Under the pieces are notes generated by a model. The model saw only the letters and a list, made by a program, of their open reading frames with translations, had not been told where the DNA came from and ran no database searches. Source: Candidatus Zhuqueibacterota bacterium (lineage in GTDB: Bacteria > Zhuqueibacterota > Zhuqueibacteria > Residuimicrobiales > Krinioviventaceae). Taken from it: a stretch of 49,651 bases of DNA. This document shows, in pieces, positions 35,662-44,016 of this stretch. Position 1 is the first letter of the stretch. The number at the start of each line of letters is the position of its first letter. The stretch is from assembly GCA_016934825.1 (NCBI GenBank), contig JAFGSB010000043.1, positions 1 to 49,651 on the forward strand, read 5' to 3'. The position numbers were made by a program, and so were the translations under genes.

Positions 35662-37800
35662 ATGAAAAAAACTTTTTTGATTGGAACCATATTCCTGATT
35701 ATCCTGTTTTTTACCGGCATGCCATTATACGCCGCAGGTGTTTACAAATGGGTCAACGTCGGTAAAATTTGGGCAAAAATATTCGATAACGGCCATCAGA
35801 GTGAAACCGAAGGTGGTAACGATGCCGTTAGATATGAATTTGATGGGCACCAGGATGTGAACCGCAGTTTTTCACGATTTTATTTCCGCAACAACGGCAC
35901 ACGGATTGGTGTTAAAAACTGGAAAGATGAAAACGGGACATTATATCCGGTACGGCTTTCAGGAGCACCATTCGGGACTTCTGATGCCGTTCAAATTATG
36001 TTTGTAGTACCGGATGAAAACGGAATCACAATTCACAGATATTTCAGATACAGACCACCCAAGATCAGTGTCGACGGTATGGTTTTAAACGATCCTTTCC
36101 CGTTTGATGACGGAGACCATGTCGCTCCGGAAAAAATTCCGGGAACGGCTGATATCATGATTGAATCCCGGATCCGCACCTGGATCGGATTAGATGTCCA
36201 TCAGCGTGTTTTAGGATGGAGCCAGAAAAACCACGACGACTATGCCATCTGGGACCTGGTATTCAAAAATACCGGTAATGTAGATCATGATGATGAGATT
36301 GAACTGCCAAATCAAACCCTTGAGGGGTTGTATATTCAGAGAGAAATCGGCTGCCAGCCGGCGAACAGCAGGGATAAAGAGTGGAGCAGCTGGTACGGAT
36401 GCAGACCCGGCGACTCCCTGCGGATCATGTATAATTACTCGTGCAGGACCCATAACGCGACAATCGATGATTTTGGAGCGCCGCGTGACGATCAAAATTC
36501 GCAAAGATTATATGGCCCGGGATACGGCGGCGAAGCGACGCTGTTTGTCAGCGCCGCAAACAATGATATGGTGAACGATGATCCCGCCCAGCCGCAAATG
36601 CATACCATTTGGAGCTATCGTCTTTTGTACCTTAAAGAGCATTCACTGAGGCACTCACCGGCGGAATGGGAACTGGCCTACGATGTGATGCAGCGGGGGT
36701 TGTGGCCGCAATACGGAGAACCGCTCATGGAAGGCACATATCCGAACACATATCACGAAGTTCCTGCCGATGAAAGAGGCATTAAAACTATTCGGGATTT
36801 CCCCGAATGGGGTTCGGCCTGGCACTCGATTGTTTTCAACTCGATCGGCCCCTACAACTTGGCCCCCGGCGATTCGATACGTCTTGTTTATGCTTTGGTC
36901 ATCGGCACGATTTCCAAACAAAAAGGCTTTGAAATTGCTAAAGCCTGGTACAACGGAACATGCACGTGGGACGGCGCCGATAACCTGCCGCCGCAGTATC
37001 AGGCTTTTCCCGAGCTCTACAATGATCAAAATGACTGGGCAAAGGACTGCTGGGTAGCTACCGGCAAAGATTCATTGTTCCGTAACGCCATGGCGGCGCA
37101 GTGGGCTCAAAAACAAAATTATGACATTCCGATACCGCCGCCGCCTCCGGATCTTACAGTCACATCTTTACCGGACAGGATCAGGCTCGAGTGGGACGGT
37201 ACACAATCAGAAACCGCTTCCGATTTAGCCGGATACCGGGTTTATCGCTGTACCGGAACATATCATGATTCTTCATTTTACCAAATATATGAATGCGGTA
37301 AAGATGTAAACAGCTATGACGACATTACAGCTGTTCGTGGAACATCTTATTATTATTATGTGGCCGCGTTCGACGACGGCGTTTCAAACAAACCGGATTT
37401 TCACGGCAAAGTTGAAGTTCTGGAGAGCGGCAAGTTTTCAAACATGACGACCCAGCCGGCGTTATTGGCCAGACCTCCGGGAAAATCGCTTGACGATATC
37501 GTCGTTGTTCCGAATCCATTTAGCCTCGAGGCCAGGGACATTCAATTCCCGGGCGATGTAAATAGAATTATCTTTTACAATATACCCCCTGTGTGCACGA
37601 TCAGGATTTTTTCCGAAAGCGGCGATCTGGTTAAAACCATTGAACATACATCCGGCTCCGGAGACGCGGCGTGGGGTATTCTGCAAAATGAACAGCAGAC
37701 GAGTAATACAGGGCAGATTCCTGTCAGCGGTATTTATATCGCAAATATCGAAACGCCCGAGGGCGAAAGTAAAAATGTAAAATTTCTGATAGTAAGATGA
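35662..37800 (+). CDS. 712-aa secreted protein with Fn3-like and T9SS C-terminal domains
   Basis: Signal peptide about 1-24 (ending PLYAAG). Residues 25-490 are an unrecognised, aromatic-rich extracellular region without transmembrane segments or an obvious catalytic motif. After a proline stretch (IPPPPPD) comes an Fn3-like module (about 495-590: VTSLPDRIRLEWDG, DLAGYRVYRC, YYYYVAAFD). The C-terminus (about 620-712) is T9SS-type: VVVPNPF, IRIFSESGDLVKT, GIYIANIETPEG and a final FLIVR. It sits 21 bases after the receptor gene and 56 bases before the PorV-like gene, so it may be a surface glycan-binding partner of the receptor (inference). AGGA lies close to the ATG. Confidence 0.75.
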   Translation: MKKTFLIGTIFLIILFFTGMPLYAAGVYKWVNVGKIWAKIFDNGHQSETEGGNDAVRYEFDGHQDVNRSFSRFYFRNNGTRIGVKNWKDENGTLYPVRLSGAPFGTSDAVQIMFVVPDENGITIHRYFRYRPPKISVDGMVLNDPFPFDDGDHVAPEKIPGTADIMIESRIRTWIGLDVHQRVLGWSQKNHDDYAIWDLVFKNTGNVDHDDEIELPNQTLEGLYIQREIGCQPANSRDKEWSSWYGCRPGDSLRIMYNYSCRTHNATIDDFGAPRDDQNSQRLYGPGYGGEATLFVSAANNDMVNDDPAQPQMHTIWSYRLLYLKEHSLRHSPAEWELAYDVMQRGLWPQYGEPLMEGTYPNTYHEVPADERGIKTIRDFPEWGSAWHSIVFNSIGPYNLAPGDSIRLVYALVIGTISKQKGFEIAKAWYNGTCTWDGADNLPPQYQAFPELYNDQNDWAKDCWVATGKDSLFRNAMAAQWAQKQNYDIPIPPPPPDLTVTSLPDRIRLEWDGTQSETASDLAGYRVYRCTGTYHDSSFYQIYECGKDVNSYDDITAVRGTSYYYYVAAFDDGVSNKPDFHGKVEVLESGKFSNMTTQPALLARPPGKSLDDIVVVPNPFSLEARDIQFPGDVNRIIFYNIPPVCTIRIFSESGDLVKTIEHTSGSGDAAWGILQNEQQTSNTGQIPVSGIYIANIETPEGESKNVKFLIVR

Positions 37801-37856
37801 TCCTGTCAAGCATAAATTGATCCATAAAATGTTTGACTGAAACGGAGGAATAATAA

Positions 37857-38846
37857 ATGAAAAAAATAAATTTAATCTTGATCGTAATATGTATCGGATT
37901 CATATGTATGACCCCTCTGTACTCTGCTATCAATAAAACCGCACAGACGGGTCTGCAATTCTTAAAAATTGATATGGGCGCACGCGCCGCTGCGATGGGA
38001 GGCAGTTATTTGATGATCGGAGATGACGCCTCGGCTATGTTTTACAATCCTGCCGGAATTGCAAATTTGCAGCACAGGTTCGATTTTTTCGCCACCCAGA
38101 CAAAATGGATCGCCGACATCAGTTATATCGCCGGCGGTCTGGCTGCAAACATTCAAAATATCGGTACATTTGGTGTCAGCTATGTCGCAGCCGATTATGG
38201 CGATGATATCGTCGGTACCCGGTATGATGCAACCACTGAACAGGGATATGTCCTGACCGGGAATCTTGATGTCGGCGCCTATGGGATTGGTTTATCGTAC
38301 GCCAAAAGCCTGACGAATAAATTCTCCATTGGCGGGCAGGTTAAATATGTCTTCCAACGTTTGGGCGAAAACCTGCTCAGTTCAGGGAAAACTGTTAAAA
38401 ACGAAGTGTCCGGTGTGGCTTATGATTTCGGTACAATTTTTTACCCAGGTTTTAAAAGTTTTCGTTTTGGTATGGCCATCCGTAACTTTTCACCGGAATT
38501 CAAATATGTGGAGGAGGGTTTTGAATTACCGTTAACTTTTATTATCGGCTTTGCCATGGATGTAATGGACTTTATGGGCGAACACCAGAATAATTTACTG
38601 ATCTCCCTGGACGCCACGCATCCACGGGATTATTCGGAAAGAATCCATTTGGGCGCCGAATACTTATTTATGGATATGATCTCCCTGCGCGGGGGTTACA
38701 AGTTTAATTACGATGTGGAAGGTTTAAGCGCGGGAGTCGGACTTCAAAAGGACATCGGTACCATGAAGGTGGATGTTGGTTATTCATACTCCGAATTTGA
38801 ATATTTCGATGCGGTGAACAGAATATCATTTGGATTCTCCTTTTAA
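37857..38846 (+). CDS. PorV/PorQ-family outer-membrane protein
   Basis: 329 aa. Signal peptide about 1-24. The N-terminal FLKIDMGARAAAMGGSYLM and DDASAMFYNPAGIANL are the hallmark of the PorV/UPF0164 group, followed by alternating beta-barrel strands (VSYVAADYGDD, GIGLSYAKSL, FGMAIRNFSPE, SLRGGYKFNYD) and a terminal aromatic SFGFSF. PorV shuttles T9SS cargo to the cell-surface attachment complex; a locus-specific paralogue might dedicate export of the neighbouring T9SS-tailed proteins (inference). GGAGG precedes the ATG. Last gene of the receptor operon. Confidence 0.85.
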   Translation: MKKINLILIVICIGFICMTPLYSAINKTAQTGLQFLKIDMGARAAAMGGSYLMIGDDASAMFYNPAGIANLQHRFDFFATQTKWIADISYIAGGLAANIQNIGTFGVSYVAADYGDDIVGTRYDATTEQGYVLTGNLDVGAYGIGLSYAKSLTNKFSIGGQVKYVFQRLGENLLSSGKTVKNEVSGVAYDFGTIFYPGFKSFRFGMAIRNFSPEFKYVEEGFELPLTFIIGFAMDVMDFMGEHQNNLLISLDATHPRDYSERIHLGAEYLFMDMISLRGGYKFNYDVEGLSAGVGLQKDIGTMKVDVGYSYSEFEYFDAVNRISFGFSF

Positions 38847-38943
38847 ATCCAAATGTTCCGATTCAGTATGGTAACGCTGATAAAGACGGCTTGACCTTAT
38901 TAAAAAGACCGTCGACTAAAAGTTAAGTAAAACATTTGGAAAC

Positions 38944-39009
38944 AAAAAAAACACAGCTCCCCATTTTATTTAATGGTATTATCCATTTAAAACAAAAATG
39001 GGGAGCTGT
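38944..39009 (-). terminator. Strong hairpin terminator between convergent operons
   Basis: A perfect 15-bp stem ACAGCTCCCCATTTT / AAAATGGGGAGCTGT (38953-38967 and 38995-39009) with a 27-base loop. On the minus strand it is followed by G and eight T, so it ends the GH5 transcript; it lies about 90 bases beyond that stop. On the plus strand no T-run follows, but it may still shield the receptor operon. Confidence 0.8.
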
Positions 39010-39101
39010 TAATAACACACCTGAAAACCAATTGAATCTACCTAATTCACCTGATACAAAAACGATATATCCGTTCCAAATTTAACACAGTACCTGAGAG
39101 A

Positions 39102-41051
39102 TTATCGCATTAAAATCATCTTTCGACTCTGCCGGTAAGCTTTTGCCTGCATTTTGTATATATATAAACCACCGGATACGGCCCTGCCTGAATTATCCAA
39201 TCCGTCCCAAACAATAGAGTACGTTCCGGCTGTTTGTTTTGCGTTAACCAGGGTACGCACTTTTTGTCCGGCCACATTATATACCGCAATATCGACATGT
39301 TGATACGCCGGCACATAATAAATGATCGTTGTCACGGGATTGAAAGGATTGGGATAATTGGGATACAGCCGGAAAGAATTCATAATTATTGGTTCATTCT
39401 CCAATCCGACCACTGCCGGATCGACAATGCGGATATTATCGAACTGAAAACTCACGCCTTCCAGATTACCGTGTTCAGAAACGATTTCAAAACGATCGAC
39501 GGCGGCCCAATCATAATCGCCAACCGGATTGTACCACCCGTTATCCCAGGAGCCGTGTTCGGTAAACTCATCCAGCGGGATTTGAATGTGATGCCATTTC
39601 CAGTTCCAGGCGGCCACCTTTTCATCAATAGTATAACGCATACGCCAGGGATGATCGTCGGGGTCCCCGGTTTTGGTGTCGATAAACCGAATATCGAAAC
39701 TTGTGCCGGGGGTATCCCCGCGCAGCCAGAAATCAATTGCGTATCCCTGTTTCAGCAGGGTTGTCAGATCTTTGTTCGGTTTGAAATCAAAACCGATGTG
39801 CTGGTACTGATCCACACCTGACCAGTGAATGCAATATTTGCCGATAACCGGTCCGTCTTCCGAATAAAAATCGATAATTCCCTGGCTTGCCCAGCTGGAT
39901 TCACTAATGTTCCGGCCGATATAATCCAGATACATGTCAAATCCCGTAGTGTCGGGTTGCAGGACAAATTCCTTTTGCGGAGGCACTGCCAGTCCCAGCG
40001 CTTCCACAAGCGAAATATTCAGATCGTAATCGAACATTTCATTGCTTCCCGCTTCGAACAAACCAAAACCGCCGGTATAATCCCATATTGTCCATGCGAT
40101 CCCTTTTTCTTCCAGGTAATTGCGCACGATTTCATACCAGTAAACGCGGTCATCATTATTGCTGTTCGGAATGTACACGCCAAATTCGCCGCACAACAGG
40201 GGCGCGTTGCGTATATTTTGAAAATCTACGGCAATATCAATCAACTCTTTGACTCGATTGATCGTCCCGTCGTTTTGGTAATATTTCAGACCGCTTTCGA
40301 TCCAGGTGCCCTTTAATTCCGGGGGACATTCGGGCATACGGGCGGCGTCATAGGGAAAAGGCACACCGGCAAGGGGTTCCATTGACGGATCGGTCCAGCT
40401 CGCGCCCTGGTGCGTGAACAAAAACGGATCATAAAAATGAAACGTATAAATCAGATTATCGTCATCGTATAGCGGCATGTACTTGAAATTGTTGTAACTG
40501 TTCCATCCCGCAGGTCCGATGATGATCGTATGTTTCTGATCGACAACTCTGATTGCTTCGACAACATTCTGCTGGATCTGGTTCCATTTTGAATCGGAAA
40601 TACCGTGCGGTTCGTTCAGCACCTCGTAATACAGGTAAGTGGATCGGCCCTTATAATGTTCCGCCATCTGGGTCCATACCGGCACCAGGATATCACCAAC
40701 ATTCGGGTCGGTGTTTTCCGCCGGATCAAACGTATGATTATCAAGGATCAAATGCAATTCCAGTTCCTCCGCGTAATCGACAATCTGATCCAAAAAGTAA
40801 TAAAACAGGGGATCAACAATATAATCCGGTGCTCCCCCCGTCATAAAATGCAGGTTTATGGGAAGCCGGATCACATCACAACCCAGACTTTTTATATTCT
40901 CAAAATCCCGTTTGGTGAATTTGGTGAACTGTATCTGCCGCGGTCCTGAAGTCTGCAGCCAGCCGGTCAGATTGACACCGCGCTTAAATTGCATATCAAC
41001 GCCACGTACAGTTGAAATCATGACTAAAAATACAATCATCGTTCTTTTCAT
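39102..41051 (-). CDS. Secreted GH5-family glycanase with carbohydrate-binding-like module and T9SS tail
   Basis: 649 aa. Short signal sequence (about 1-17). Residues 20-345 form a GH5 (cellulase A) barrel: RGVNLTGWL near 24, LILDNHTF near 101, acid/base Glu147 in YEVLNEPHG, FHFYDP near 204, and nucleophile Glu289 in LLCGEFGVY. About 370-555 is a beta-sandwich resembling CBM11/CIA30-type carbohydrate-binding modules (FDFKPNKDL, WHHIQIPLDEF, SFQFDNIRI). The C-terminus (about 563-649) has YPNYPNPFNP and ends KMILMR, a T9SS sorting domain. It should cleave a beta-glucan or mannan outside the cell. The start has only a weak Shine-Dalgarno site. It is convergent with the TonB-receptor operon. Confidence 0.88.
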   Translation of the reverse strand: MKRTMIVFLVMISTVRGVDMQFKRGVNLTGWLQTSGPRQIQFTKFTKRDFENIKSLGCDVIRLPINLHFMTGGAPDYIVDPLFYYFLDQIVDYAEELELHLILDNHTFDPAENTDPNVGDILVPVWTQMAEHYKGRSTYLYYEVLNEPHGISDSKWNQIQQNVVEAIRVVDQKHTIIIGPAGWNSYNNFKYMPLYDDDNLIYTFHFYDPFLFTHQGASWTDPSMEPLAGVPFPYDAARMPECPPELKGTWIESGLKYYQNDGTINRVKELIDIAVDFQNIRNAPLLCGEFGVYIPNSNNDDRVYWYEIVRNYLEEKGIAWTIWDYTGGFGLFEAGSNEMFDYDLNISLVEALGLAVPPQKEFVLQPDTTGFDMYLDYIGRNISESSWASQGIIDFYSEDGPVIGKYCIHWSGVDQYQHIGFDFKPNKDLTTLLKQGYAIDFWLRGDTPGTSFDIRFIDTKTGDPDDHPWRMRYTIDEKVAAWNWKWHHIQIPLDEFTEHGSWDNGWYNPVGDYDWAAVDRFEIVSEHGNLEGVSFQFDNIRIVDPAVVGLENEPIIMNSFRLYPNYPNPFNPVTTIIYYVPAYQHVDIAVYNVAGQKVRTLVNAKQTAGTYSIVWDGLDNSGRAVSGGLYIYKMQAKAYRQSRKMILMR

Positions 41052-41300
41052 AGTTCATGACCATAAATATTGGATTAACAGTATGTAACTTATTTTTCTT
41101 GTCTTTTATACAAACTTTTCCGTTAATAAAACATGAAATGATTTCGATTTTTTTATCCGCTTTACAAATTCAATCAATTTATAAATAAACTGATCTTATA
41201 CGTTATTCACTTTGTACCGACCAAGCCGGAGATCGTCCTCAACACACAGGGTTGATGACAAACCATACTCCCCCACCTTTTTCATTATACAAACCGGACT

Positions 41301-42593
41301 CTATTCCTCAACCCATTTTTTTCGGTACAGGGTCTTTTTAAAAAAAGCACTTGCATCAGGGCCAAGCTGCTTTTCAACCTCATCCAGAAATATAGCTGTC
41401 GTTACATTTTGTGTACCGGCAAAACGGGTATGCAGTGTTTTTAAAACTCCATCCAGTTGTTCGGAGCCGTAACGGCTTCGGGCCTCAATAAAAAGCAATG
41501 TTGTTTTTTCGTACCGGTTGACATAACGGTCCGGTGAAGAACTTACGGTTTCCGCAATAGCGGTTTCGGTTTCACTTGCCGCGGCATGTTCCCTGTACTC
41601 ACGTACAAGCAGATCGGCGAATTCCCGGCCGAAACAGGCTTCCGAAAGACGAAAACCGGAATACTCGGCCAGACCTTCATTGATCCAGTCGTCCGGGGTG
41701 TTCGTCGGTGCAATGCTCCACCAAAAATGGGCCATCTCATGAGCTGCGCCGTGAAAATCCCTGGCCTGTCCGAATTCCTCCTGCAGTAACGACAGCGCGT
41801 ATTCCTCCGAAACAACAAACAGGGGAATCCGAGAATAACCCCATCCGCTTCGGGGTGAATAAACATACCGCAAATGTCCCTTTACCCGCGGGGGGCCGTA
41901 AAATGTCGTGAATTGGGCCATTCCGCTGATCAGGCTGTCCTTTTTGGCCAAAATATAATCACGGGGTAATTTACTATAATAGATTTCCACATTTGTATTA
42001 TTTTGATTTTCACTCACCTGCCGCAAATGCGGGGATGCAAGCAGCACGATATCAAAACCGGGTTTGAATGAAACCCAGGCCGTCAGCATACGATTATCAT
42101 ATTGTCTTTTTTGTTGCAGGCGACCATTGGTGATGGTGATAAAGTCCGACGGAAGATCGGCGTTCAGCTCGAACTCGAACAGGGCGCCGCCTTCCAAAAT
42201 GGGAAACCAGGTGGCATACAGTGCAAGTTCCACCAGGTCGGGATTGACCATGTTCACGCCGGACATAACGTTATTCAGGAATCCGCTGTATTCTATTTGA
42301 AGATTATCGTGTTTTAATCCATCCATAACGACCTTTGAGGAGGATTCACGGCGAAAAGGAACTTCCTCCCCGCCGGCTTTTATTCTGTTGATTTGCAGGT
42401 CCCCGTCCAGGTAAAAGCAGGAATCCGGCGCCGGCCGGATGTTGACGTTACATTCTATCTTTCCGGAAGATGGTTCAACCCGAACGTCGAGCCGGTAAAA
42501 CGGTATCTGAATTTTCTTTTTCCCACAGGCTGGTAAAAGCATTATCAATACCGCGATTAACGGCAACCATAAACTCAATTTGTTTTTCTTCAT
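41301..42593 (-). CDS. M1-like zinc metallopeptidase lipoprotein
   Basis: 430 aa. N-terminal lipoprotein signal with lipobox LLPAC (Cys23). A beta-rich N-terminal domain (about 30-200) is followed by a thermolysin-like domain: HEMAH (His285, Glu286, His289) and NEGLAEY with Glu306 as third zinc ligand, a 16-residue gap from the second His where M1 enzymes usually have 18. The GAMEN exopeptidase motif of classical aminopeptidases is not seen, so substrate preference is uncertain. Located in the periplasm or at the outer membrane. GGAAG precedes the ATG. Apparently a single-gene unit. Confidence 0.8.
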   Translation of the reverse strand: MKKNKLSLWLPLIAVLIMLLPACGKKKIQIPFYRLDVRVEPSSGKIECNVNIRPAPDSCFYLDGDLQINRIKAGGEEVPFRRESSSKVVMDGLKHDNLQIEYSGFLNNVMSGVNMVNPDLVELALYATWFPILEGGALFEFELNADLPSDFITITNGRLQQKRQYDNRMLTAWVSFKPGFDIVLLASPHLRQVSENQNNTNVEIYYSKLPRDYILAKKDSLISGMAQFTTFYGPPRVKGHLRYVYSPRSGWGYSRIPLFVVSEEYALSLLQEEFGQARDFHGAAHEMAHFWWSIAPTNTPDDWINEGLAEYSGFRLSEACFGREFADLLVREYREHAAASETETAIAETVSSSPDRYVNRYEKTTLLFIEARSRYGSEQLDGVLKTLHTRFAGTQNVTTAIFLDEVEKQLGPDASAFFKKTLYRKKWVEE

Positions 42594-42745
42594 TATTCTT
42601 CCACTAAATTAATTTACCCGTTTCCGATTAAATCCGGACACGACACTCAATAATAATTATTATTTAGTTTTCGAAAATGATATGAATATTAATTTGTTAG
42701 AAATAAATTGTTAATCATTTATCTTGTTAGCCGTAACAGTTAATA

Positions 42746-42764
42746 GTGTCCGTCAATCGGACAC
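42746..42764 (-). terminator. Possible terminator after the YCII gene
   Basis: Perfect 7-bp stem GTGTCCG / CGGACAC with a 5-base loop, about 110 bases past the YCII stop. The following T-rich tract is poor, so function is uncertain. Confidence 0.3.
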
Positions 42765-42872
42765 CGGTAAAATTGATTAATAAATCTAACCAAATATTCC
42801 AAAACAGCCGGAATACTTAAAACACCTGCTACAGAACCGGGGGGAAAATTTCTATTTAAAGTTACGTTAAAA

Positions 42873-43175
42873 TCACTTATTACCCGTACAAAAAGGGGCA
42901 ACCTGCGCCCGGTTAATTTTAATTTCTCTCCACACATTTCCAGTGACATAGGGTTCAGTTTTCAGCCATGAATCAAGCTTTTTCCGGGACGGGAAATCAA
43001 AAATCATCATGGAGCCGGACAACCAGCCGCCATCATCATAAATGCCGGCCGCGTATAACAATTTCCCGCTTTCATACATTTTTTGCGCTGATTGCAGATG
43101 CGCATCGCGTACGGCCAACCTGCGCTGTAGTGCGCCTTCGTCCTTACCATCATAAGCAATAATTATGAACTGCAT
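42873..43175 (-). CDS. YCII-domain protein
   Basis: 100 aa, the usual size for the YciI/YCII family. It starts MQFIIIAYDGKDEGALQRRL, has the conserved RDAHL with a central His, then GKLLYAAGIYDDG and SGSMMIFDFPSRKKLDSWLKTEPY. These small dimeric alpha/beta ferredoxin-like proteins are thought to have an active-site His-Asp pair, but their substrates are mostly unknown. A strong AAGGAGG precedes the ATG. Monocistronic as far as can be seen. Confidence 0.88.
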   Translation of the reverse strand: MQFIIIAYDGKDEGALQRRLAVRDAHLQSAQKMYESGKLLYAAGIYDDGGWLSGSMMIFDFPSRKKLDSWLKTEPYVTGNVWREIKINRAQVAPFCTGNK

Positions 43176-43314
43176 TATGGCCTCCTTGTTGTTTTGCTTC
43201 TTTTATAAATATTACAAAATTTCATTTTGTTAATCAACGTTAAGGTATCACTCTAAAATTAATTAGCTTTAAATCGAAAACAGTTAAATGGTAATTTAGC
43301 CACAATAATGGACA

Positions 43315-43639
43315 CTAAAACTTAAAAATATAGCATAAAGATACAGGTGTTTTGAATTCAATTCGATCCTTTTTGATAAACCACTTGTGCGCCGTATACA
43401 CGAACAAACCGCCGAAACACAGGATTTGTGTAAATATCAATCCGGCAAAAGAGTGCCGGTATACCATCACCAGCCCATACAGAACGGTAAACAATAACGG
43501 GAAAATCAGCAACAGAAATCCGTTTTCGCCGCCGGGGGGGGTTGGACATAGCCCATTCTTTCCGGAAGGCGGTATCGATTCCCCGGTTTCTTAACAGCAC
43601 AGTGTAGAGCAGATTGAGCCGGAATAGCATATCTTCCAT
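43315..43639 (-). pseudogene. Small two-helix membrane protein, frameshifted at a G8 tract
   Basis: Reading from the ATG at 43639 (GGAG 9 bases upstream) gives MEDMLFRLNLLYTVLLRNRG... up to SNPP, after which the frame enters Arg-rich nonsense. A second frame continues with GGENGFLLLIF and two hydrophobic helices, ending YIFKF. The two meet at a run of eight G on the plus strand (43534-43541); seven would fuse them into a 107-aa protein. Either an assembly error, a true mutation, or a phase-variable tract. No family recognised; the helices suggest an inner-membrane protein. Confidence 0.65.
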
Positions 43640-43901
43640 ATCATTATACTCCACGGATGAATATGTATGGTATATTAAATAATATACATGAAAATGTAAT
43701 AAAATCAACCTTTTTCGGATAGCAATATAATACTCACATATGAAATTTAATTGAAAACCGGCCGTACATTTTAAAATTTTCATCACTTTCCGCTTGCATT
43801 TTACCGTCGGTATAATTATTATTTAAAGAACGATCCAGCAAATGTGCTCTCGCTTTCACATTTTTCATTATCCCGGTCGGGCATACGTTTTTTTATATTT
43901 T
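43640..43901. other. Intergenic region before carB
   Basis: AT-rich with no gene and no dispersed repeat. A promoter-like pair follows at 43902. No pyrimidine-responsive leader hairpin was recognised. Confidence 0.5.
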
Positions 43902-43930
43902 TTGACCGATTTGTCCTGCGGTTTTAAACA
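43902..43930 (+). promoter_or_regulatory. Putative promoter of carB
   Basis: TTGACC (43902-43907), 17-base spacer, TAAACA (43925-43930), about 85 bases before the start codon. Pattern match only. Confidence 0.33.
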
Positions 43931-44016
43931 GGAAAAGTGTATATCCTCCTGATTCATTCCGCAAAATAATGGAAATTTAATTTATCTTTAAATAATATTA
44001 CACAAAAGGAGTTAAA

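Noticed and set aside
42740-42949. 69-codon minus-strand frame after the YCII gene
   Set aside because: Overlaps the YCII coding end in another frame and contains a terminator-like hairpin; no ribosome site.
43358-43786. 142-codon frame taken as an intact gene
   Set aside because: Its C-terminal part after SNPP is out of frame relative to the real membrane helices; the gene is better read as frameshifted at the G8 tract.
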